Shown here one piece after another: positions 5,067-9,509 of a stretch of DNA of 9,509 nucleotides (positions within the stretch are counted from its first letter, which is position 1; each line of letters opens with the position of its first letter). Under the pieces are notes generated by a model. It was not told the DNA's origin, searched no databases, and saw only the letters and a list, made by a program, of their open reading frames with translations. Origin of the DNA: Deltaproteobacteria bacterium. GTDB lineage: Bacteria; Desulfobacterota_B; Binatia; Bin18. The stretch is from positions 1-9,509 of the forward strand of contig JAAXHF010000529.1 of the NCBI GenBank assembly GCA_012271025.1, given 5' to 3'. The translations under genes were made by a program, and so were the position numbers.

Positions 5067-6065
5067 TCAGTAGCCGCCGTGTTTATCGACCACATTGTCG
5101 AGCGCCTCACCCCGCAGGAACCTGGCCAGATTGGGTCTGAAGACCTCGGTCGCATGCTTCCAGTACTCGGAGCGTAAGCCCGAGTAGTGCGGGGTCAGGA
5201 TCACATTCGGCAGCCCAAACAGCTCGCTGTCGGCCTGCGGCGGCTCGGGGTCGGTCACATCCAGGGCAGCCCCGGCGATCCAGCCGACTTTGAGAGCACG
5301 GACCAGGACCGGCTCCTGAATGATCGGGCCGCGCCCGACATTGATGATATGGGCGGTCGGCTTCATCAGCCGCAGTTCCTGCTCGCCGATCAGGCCGGTC
5401 GTCTGCGGCGTGAGCGGGGCGGCGACGATAACAAAATCCGACTCCTGCAACAGACGCGCCAAGCCCTCGGGCGCCAACACCTCGTCTACACACGGCGGCA
5501 TGGCCTCAACCCGGCGCTTGGTGGCAATCACCCGCATGCCCATGGCCTTGACCCGCTCGGCAACCGCCAGGCCGATACCGCCCAGGCCGATGATCCCGGC
5601 TGTGTGGCCGTACAGCTCGGAAAAGGTCGGGTACAGGTCAAACATCTCGCGTCGCGGCCATTTGCCTTCGAGCTGATGGCGGTAGGCCACATGGAGCTGG
5701 CGGGCCAGGATGATCATCACGCCCAGGATGTGCTCGGCAATCGGAATGCCGTGCAGCCCCCGCGAGTTGGTGATGACGACATCGCTGGCGACCATCTCCG
5801 GGAACAAGACGTGGGTCGCTCCGGCCGAGGCGAGGTGGAGCCACTTGAGCCGTTGGGCGGCCTGCAAATCCTGCGGGCTGAAACGGACGGCAAACAGCAC
5901 CTCGGCGTCGGCCAGCTCGGCCGGGCGCTGAGCCGGGTCCTGGATGAGGCTGATGCGGGCGGCGGGAAACTCGGCCTGGAGCTGGGCCGCCAGTTCCGGC
6001 GGGTAGGCCGGAAAGCCGCCCAGCCCGGACGATCCGGCAAACGAGATACACACTTTGCTTGCCAT
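5067..6065 (-). CDS. D-2-hydroxyacid dehydrogenase (NAD(P)-dependent)
   Basis: The 332-residue product belongs to the D-isomer-specific 2-hydroxyacid dehydrogenase family (glyoxylate/hydroxypyruvate reductase, phosphoglycerate dehydrogenase and relatives), cytoplasmic enzymes interconverting 2-keto and D-2-hydroxy acids. The dinucleotide-binding motif is GIIGLGGIGLAVAERV (157-172). The catalytic triad is visible: R245 in INVGRGPI, E274 in DVTDPEPP and H293 in LTPHYSG. After the second Rossmann strand the sequence is VIATKRR (179-185) with no acidic residue, a pattern that favours NADPH over NADH. Length is normal. The ATG at 6065 is set by AAAGGGG (6071-6077); an extension to 6152 would overlap the upstream hydrolase gene. 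It is second in a two-gene operon, 29 bases after the hydrolase stop. Exact substrate unknown. Confidence 0.92.
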   Translation of the reverse strand: MASKVCISFAGSSGLGGFPAYPPELAAQLQAEFPAARISLIQDPAQRPAELADAEVLFAVRFSPQDLQAAQRLKWLHLASAGATHVLFPEMVASDVVITNSRGLHGIPIAEHILGVMIILARQLHVAYRHQLEGKWPRREMFDLYPTFSELYGHTAGIIGLGGIGLAVAERVKAMGMRVIATKRRVEAMPPCVDEVLAPEGLARLLQESDFVIVAAPLTPQTTGLIGEQELRLMKPTAHIINVGRGPIIQEPVLVRALKVGWIAGAALDVTDPEPPQADSELFGLPNVILTPHYSGLRSEYWKHATEVFRPNLARFLRGEALDNVVDKHGGY

Positions 6066-6094
6066 GCTGGCCCCTTTCTCCACTCTCTCTCGGT

Positions 6095-7816
6095 CTAGGC
6101 CGGCGGAATGATCGGCAACACCAGGTGTGACGGCCGGGTGCCGCCGTGCCACACCCGCTGGACCGCAGGCCGGCCGACGGACTCGGTGCCGAGCGGGCCG
6201 CCGGTGTTGAGGTTACGATCAAAACGCGGGAAATTACTGCTCGACACCTCCAGCCGGATGCGCTCGCCCGGGGCAAACTGAAAGCTGGTCGAGCCGAGCT
6301 GGATACGGTACTCGTAGACCCTGCCGGGTTCCAGCAGCTCCGGCCGGGACAGGCCGTTACGGTAGCGCGCCCGTAGAATGCCGTCACACAGGTTGAGGGC
6401 GCGACCGTCCGTAGTCACGGCAACCAGCTTGGCGGTAAAATCGGTGTCTTGCCCATCGGTGGCGGCAAAAATCACTGCCTCGACCGGTCCGGTCACCTCG
6501 GTCGGCCGGTCCACGGGCTCAGAGGTATAGACCAACACGTCATCCCGCTCCTCGACCGGACGCTGGTCGCGCGGGCCGGCGCTCTGGGCGCCGGGAAACA
6601 GCGTACACCCGCCCCGCGAGGGCACCGGCCGCTCGGGGTCGTACAGGAACGTGTCAGCGGTCTGCCTATCGGCCGGCTGGCTCAGCAGGCGGCCGTCACC
6701 GCTCAGGCTGTTGGCCCGGCCCTGGCCGGCCAGATAGTAGCGGGTCGGCACGGCGCGGGCCAGCGGCCACTCGTTCTCATTGCGCCAGGTGTTGGCGCCC
6801 ATGACGAAAATCCGGACCGGCGCGCTCGAATCGGGCGCATCCCGCAGGCAGTGATCAAACCACTTGAGATGCATGCCGCCCAGGTTGACCGCATCGAGCA
6901 GCACGCTCGGCCCAAAATCGACCTCACCCACGACCCGATCAAACAGACCGTGCAGCCACGGTCCGACAAACAGGCGCTGCCGCTCGCGGGTCCGGGCGCT
7001 CTTGGCCTGGTGGCGCATGCCGACATAGTTGCGCAGCGTGCCTTCCAGAAAGATGTCGTACCAGCCGCCGATGTGCAGGGCCGGCACGTCCAGGTCGGCA
7101 TACTTCGACTCGATCCGCCATGCTTCCCAGTAATCATCCTGGGACGGGTGGCTGAGCCACTCACGGTAGTGGTCCATCAGCCCCGGTACTTCGGCCGGCG
7201 CAAAGTCGCTGAGGGGCAGGCCCTGATAGGCATCGTTCATGCCGAAAATCGTGCCGTACAGCCTGGTCCGCGCGTCGTCCGGCGCGCTACCCAGGCGCCC
7301 CAGGGTTTCCACCGCCAGGCCAGCGGTCCAGAACTGGATGAACCCCTGCTGAAACGCCCCGCCCTGATAGGTCCAGCCCTCGTGGTAGCCGGACGCGGTA
7401 ATCGTCGGCACCATGGCCTTGAGGGCCGGCGGCTTGGCGGTCGCGGCCAGCCACTGGGTCGCGCCGTAGTACGATGCGCCAAACATGCCCACCCGGCCGT
7501 CTGACCAGGCCTGGTCCGCGCACCAGGCGATGGTGTCCGCCCCGTCCCGGGCATCGTCGGCAAACGGGACAAACGTCCCTTCCGACTTGAAGCGGCCGCG
7601 GGTGTCTTGCAGCACGACCGCATAGCCGTGTTTTGCGGCGCGGACCGGACTGAGCAGGGACAGGGTAATGAGGGACAGGTCTTTGTTGTACGGCAGGCGG
7701 GCCAGCAGGACCGGATGGCGGGCGGTATCGTCGGGGCGATATACATCGGCCCGCAGCACCACCCCGTCCGGCATCGGAACGTCCACATTGCAGTCGATTT
7801 TTATCGCCGTCGCCAT
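6095..7816 (-). CDS. CocE/NonD-family serine hydrolase (X-Pro dipeptidyl-peptidase S15 type)
   Basis: The 573-residue product has the length and domain order of the CocE/NonD family (cocaine esterase, alpha-amino-acid ester hydrolases, glutaryl acylases), which hydrolyse acyl esters or amides. The N-terminal alpha/beta-hydrolase domain begins VPMPDGVVLRADVYRP (13-28), with RLPYNKD (40-46) and QDTRGRFKSEG (70-80). The nucleophile is S115 in FGASYYG, the acid D254 in GGWYDIF and the base H289 in GPWLHG, close to S117, D259 and H287 of cocaine esterase. A helical cap (about 140-240) and a C-terminal jelly-roll domain (about 350-573, with RIRLEVSSSNFPRFDRN at 519-535) complete it. No signal peptide is seen, so it is probably cytoplasmic. 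The ATG is fixed by AGGAGG (7823-7828). It heads the operon with the dehydrogenase. Natural substrate unknown. Confidence 0.93.
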   Translation of the reverse strand: MATAIKIDCNVDVPMPDGVVLRADVYRPDDTARHPVLLARLPYNKDLSLITLSLLSPVRAAKHGYAVVLQDTRGRFKSEGTFVPFADDARDGADTIAWCADQAWSDGRVGMFGASYYGATQWLAATAKPPALKAMVPTITASGYHEGWTYQGGAFQQGFIQFWTAGLAVETLGRLGSAPDDARTRLYGTIFGMNDAYQGLPLSDFAPAEVPGLMDHYREWLSHPSQDDYWEAWRIESKYADLDVPALHIGGWYDIFLEGTLRNYVGMRHQAKSARTRERQRLFVGPWLHGLFDRVVGEVDFGPSVLLDAVNLGGMHLKWFDHCLRDAPDSSAPVRIFVMGANTWRNENEWPLARAVPTRYYLAGQGRANSLSGDGRLLSQPADRQTADTFLYDPERPVPSRGGCTLFPGAQSAGPRDQRPVEERDDVLVYTSEPVDRPTEVTGPVEAVIFAATDGQDTDFTAKLVAVTTDGRALNLCDGILRARYRNGLSRPELLEPGRVYEYRIQLGSTSFQFAPGERIRLEVSSSNFPRFDRNLNTGGPLGTESVGRPAVQRVWHGGTRPSHLVLPIIPPA

Positions 7817-8016
7817 ACGCCCCCTCCTTTGCAACACGCCTGACCGAGCAGGTTCTCTCGGCCTTATAGGCGGGTCGGCGGATTGTTGCAACGGTCGGGA
7901 TCCGAGCGCTATGCTGAGATGACACCTGTACGCGCCGAGTCGTCAGAAAGGATGCGTCGCGCGCGGCCGAGCCCGGTGAGTGACCAAGGTCTCGACCTCT
8001 GAGCGACGGAAGAGTC
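7817..8016. promoter_or_regulatory. Divergent promoter region with a shared palindromic TTGCAA
   Basis: This 200-base gap separates the outward-reading hydrolase and membrane-protein genes. The palindrome GTTGCAAC (7885-7892) contains TTGCAA (7886-7891), which reads the same on both strands. On minus it is followed after 17 bases by TATAAG (7863-7868 on plus as CTTATA), giving a good promoter for the hydrolase. On plus it is followed after 18 bases by TATGCT (7910-7915), a weaker one for the membrane protein. A second TTGCAAC (7829-7835) overlaps the edge of the hydrolase SD. A short stem, CCGAG/CTCGG (7844-7848, 7857-7861), lies between. Use of both promoters is inferred. Confidence 0.45.
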
Positions 8017-9402
8017 TTGTCCAACACGAATCACGCTTCGGCTTACTGGCCGCCGCCCTGGCTGACACGCACTGTCCGGGCTCTGCCCGTGTGTGGGGCG
8101 GTCGGGCTCGGGGGGGTCTTTGTAGTCTGGACCTGGCCGGTGTGCCTGCTTGCCCTGCTTGGCTTCGGGCTATGGTCGAGAGATCGTCGCGGCAGGCGGC
8201 TGGGGGCAATCGTCGCTCCGATTCTCCGGCCCGTCGTGCTGGCCTACGGGGCGCTGTCAGTCCTGCTGTTCGTGTTCAAGGGCCTGTCCTACAGCCTGGA
8301 CCCGGAGGGGTTGCGGCTCATCGAGCACGGCTTGCTGCGGTTTCAGATCGGGCTCAAAGCCTATACCGCCTGGTCGGTCGGGCTGGGGGTGGCCGGTCTG
8401 CTGGCCTGTCTCAGCGTAGGGGCGGCGCTTTGGGGAACAAGCAGGAAGCACTTGGCCGGAGACATTCGCGTCGTCCGCGCGCTAGTCGTCCTCATCGCGC
8501 TGAGCAGCCTGCCTGCGGTGTGCGATATCGGCCTCGGAGCGTGGACATCTCAGGTCCTCATTCAGCGCTACCACGTTCTCATCGGCCAGGAGGAAACGGC
8601 GCTGGCCAGGTATCTGGCCGCCGAAAGCATACGCCACGGCTGGACGAATCTGGACAAGCCGGACATCAGGGACGTGCGGCAGACCTTTCGCTCCATACTG
8701 GAGGACGACGACGCGCACGCCGAGTGGGTCGCGCGCCAGCACAGCCGGGAGATATTGGCCGTTCCGCCAGTTCTCATTTTTCGGGACAGCGACAGACTGC
8801 CGCCGCCCTACCCGCGCAAGCCGCCGTCCGACGCGGCACCGGCTCTGCGCACGCCTGAGGACTGGCGGGCCTTTCCCTCTCTCCTGGCCCGACAGGAGCA
8901 CGACACCACCTATGCCACGGCCAGAGCCCACGCATCCCTCATCGCCACCACCCGAGTCTTCTCGGAAATCGCGAGGCGGACGCTGCCCGATTCCGCAGCC
9001 CTGGCCCAACCGGACGGCTTGATAGGCGTCTATCTGAACGCCCTGGTGGCGCACTACGCCGAGCTGATTTTCAGGCCAGTGGTCGGCAAGTGGCGCAGCG
9101 ATGGCGAGATCGCCGCCAGGGACCGAGAGGAGCGCTTCCGTCGTCTGGGGGTGCTCTTTCCGTCCTTCAATCTGGCCAAAAAACACCTACAGGCAGTGTG
9201 GTGGAAACGCGGCATTCTGGAGCGCGAGCTGAACCTGCGCGATCCCAGCCAGACCAGTACCGAGGCCGGGCGGATGGGCAGACTGATCCGGGAGCGGGCG
9301 GCCAAGCGGCGGCGCTGGATAGCCGAACAGGAGCGGCGCTGGAAAATCGAGCGGGCGCGGCGCTGGGGAACCAACGATCAGCAACTCCTCAGCCCGCACT
9401 GA
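8017..9402 (+). CDS. Unrecognised multi-pass membrane protein with large C-terminal soluble domain
   Basis: I do not recognise this 461-residue protein. The N-terminal third holds about four hydrophobic membrane segments: 22-53 (long, broken by P41, possibly two short passes), 63-87, 115-139 and 150-176. Arginine-rich loops SRDRRGRR (54-61) and TSRKH (141-145) are probably cytoplasmic. The remainder (177-461) is soluble and mostly helical, with a proline-rich stretch around 261-270 (RLPPPYPRKPP). It ends in a very basic, tryptophan-bearing helix (about 420-450) that could bind nucleic acid, lipid head groups or a partner. No catalytic motif is evident. The start is TTG, preceded by GGAAGAG (8008-8014) but very close to it; an in-frame stop at 7981 excludes an upstream ATG. 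It may share a promoter region with the divergent hydrolase. The frame is supported by its length and by residue patterns unlike the arginine-rich alternatives. Confidence 0.72.
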   Translation: MSNTNHASAYWPPPWLTRTVRALPVCGAVGLGGVFVVWTWPVCLLALLGFGLWSRDRRGRRLGAIVAPILRPVVLAYGALSVLLFVFKGLSYSLDPEGLRLIEHGLLRFQIGLKAYTAWSVGLGVAGLLACLSVGAALWGTSRKHLAGDIRVVRALVVLIALSSLPAVCDIGLGAWTSQVLIQRYHVLIGQEETALARYLAAESIRHGWTNLDKPDIRDVRQTFRSILEDDDAHAEWVARQHSREILAVPPVLIFRDSDRLPPPYPRKPPSDAAPALRTPEDWRAFPSLLARQEHDTTYATARAHASLIATTRVFSEIARRTLPDSAALAQPDGLIGVYLNALVAHYAELIFRPVVGKWRSDGEIAARDREERFRRLGVLFPSFNLAKKHLQAVWWKRGILERELNLRDPSQTSTEAGRMGRLIRERAAKRRRWIAEQERRWKIERARRWGTNDQQLLSPH

Positions 9403-9415
9403 TCATCCGCAGCCG

Positions 9416-9509
9416 TCAGTCCTCAGCTGATGCCCTTAAAAGCTCGGCTTGGTCGAGAATGGAGTCAGTTGGAGTTCGTGCGTCCAACAGGATTTGTCTT
9501 GGGTGTGTA
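9416..9509 (-). CDS. Possible C-terminal fragment of a minus-strand gene cut by the window edge
   Basis: A frame open from the right edge reads about 30 codons on minus and stops with TGA (9416-9418 on plus as TCA). The visible end, RQILLDARTPTDSILDQAELL and a few more residues, has the acidic, helical look of a real protein tail. Its stop would lie 13 bases from that of the membrane-protein gene, like the other tail-to-tail pairs in this window. The fragment is too short to name, and an open run of this length can occur by chance. Confidence 0.35.
   Translation of the reverse strand, partial: THPRQILLDARTPTDSILDQAELLRASAED

Noticed and set aside
5051..5068. GAGG/CCTC arms around CCCGGG between the VOC and dehydrogenase genes as a bidirectional terminator
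   Set aside because: Stem arms are only 4 bases and no T-run follows on either strand.
5187..6098. 303-codon plus-strand frame opposite the D-2-hydroxyacid dehydrogenase
   Set aside because: Antisense shadow of a clearly conserved gene; low-complexity polar product, no family features.
6449..7504. Long plus-strand open frame (351 codons) opposite the CocE-type hydrolase
   Set aside because: It is antisense to a gene with all catalytic motifs intact. Its product is rich in G, R, A, H and Q, typical of shadow frames in GC-rich DNA, and it resembles no family.
7980..8858. 292-codon plus-strand frame overlapping the start of the membrane-protein gene
   Set aside because: The product becomes arginine- and glycine-rich after about 40 residues, as expected for a shifted frame. 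Kept only as a hint in the start-site finding.
8482..9186. 234-codon minus-strand frame opposite the membrane-protein gene
   Set aside because: The plus frame is longer (461 codons) with coherent membrane segments; the minus product is glycine/arginine-rich without recognisable motifs.
1..9509. CRISPR arrays, tRNA/rRNA genes, insertion-sequence ends and att-like direct repeats
   Set aside because: Read for regularly spaced repeats, conserved RNA features and terminal inverted repeats with transposase genes; none found.

Overview
The window looks like chromosomal DNA of a free-living bacterium. The right three quarters (about 2200-9509) are GC-rich. They are densely packed with genes preceded by strong Shine-Dalgarno (SD) sequences and pairs of genes meeting tail to tail with gaps of only 8-15 bases. 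The left quarter (about 1-2170) is visibly less GC-rich, most strongly in 1-330 and 1200-1650. No rRNA, tRNA, insertion sequence or CRISPR array is visible. The mix of a class III CoA-transferase, a VOC protein, a CocE-type hydrolase and a Uma2 nuclease recalls large-genome uncultured soil or marine lineages (for example Tectomicrobia/Entotheonella-like, Chloroflexi or deltaproteobacterial groups). That is inference from gene content; no marker gene fixes the taxon.

Left region (1-2171, plus strand). An AT-rich gene-free leader (1-328) holds a good sigma70-like promoter (TTGACT-N17-TACAAT) and several inverted repeats. It is followed by a pterin-4a-carbinolamine dehydratase (329-619) and, 23 bases on, a stand-alone nuclease-like protein with a type I restriction HsdR N-terminal domain (643-1608). 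Then comes a HicA toxin/HicB antitoxin pair (1689-1946, 1950-2171). 

Middle and right region (2180-7816). A Uma2-family PD-(D/E)XK nuclease (2180-2857, minus) lies 2 bases downstream of a CaiB/BaiF class III CoA-transferase (2860-4056, minus). The CoA-transferase is divergent from a two-domain VOC/extradiol-dioxygenase-like protein (4188-5051, plus). That gene runs tail to tail into a D-2-hydroxyacid dehydrogenase (5067-6065, minus), which is the second gene of an operon headed by a CocE/NonD-type serine hydrolase (6095-7816, minus). Together these four enzymes could take an ester or amide through hydrolysis, hydroxy/keto-acid redox and CoA activation, but the substrate cannot be read from sequence.

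Right end (7817-9509). A 200-base divergent promoter region separates the hydrolase from an unrecognised multi-pass membrane protein (8017-9402, plus, TTG start). A probable C-terminal fragment of another minus-strand gene enters from the right edge (9416-9509).

The most interesting signals are: (i) a run of defence/toxin-type genes (HsdR-N-like nuclease, HicAB, Uma2) at a composition boundary; (ii) a palindromic TTGCAA that can serve as the -35 element for both divergent genes at 7817-8016 and recurs in the other divergent region; (iii) the structured leader at the left end; and (iv) the orphan membrane protein.
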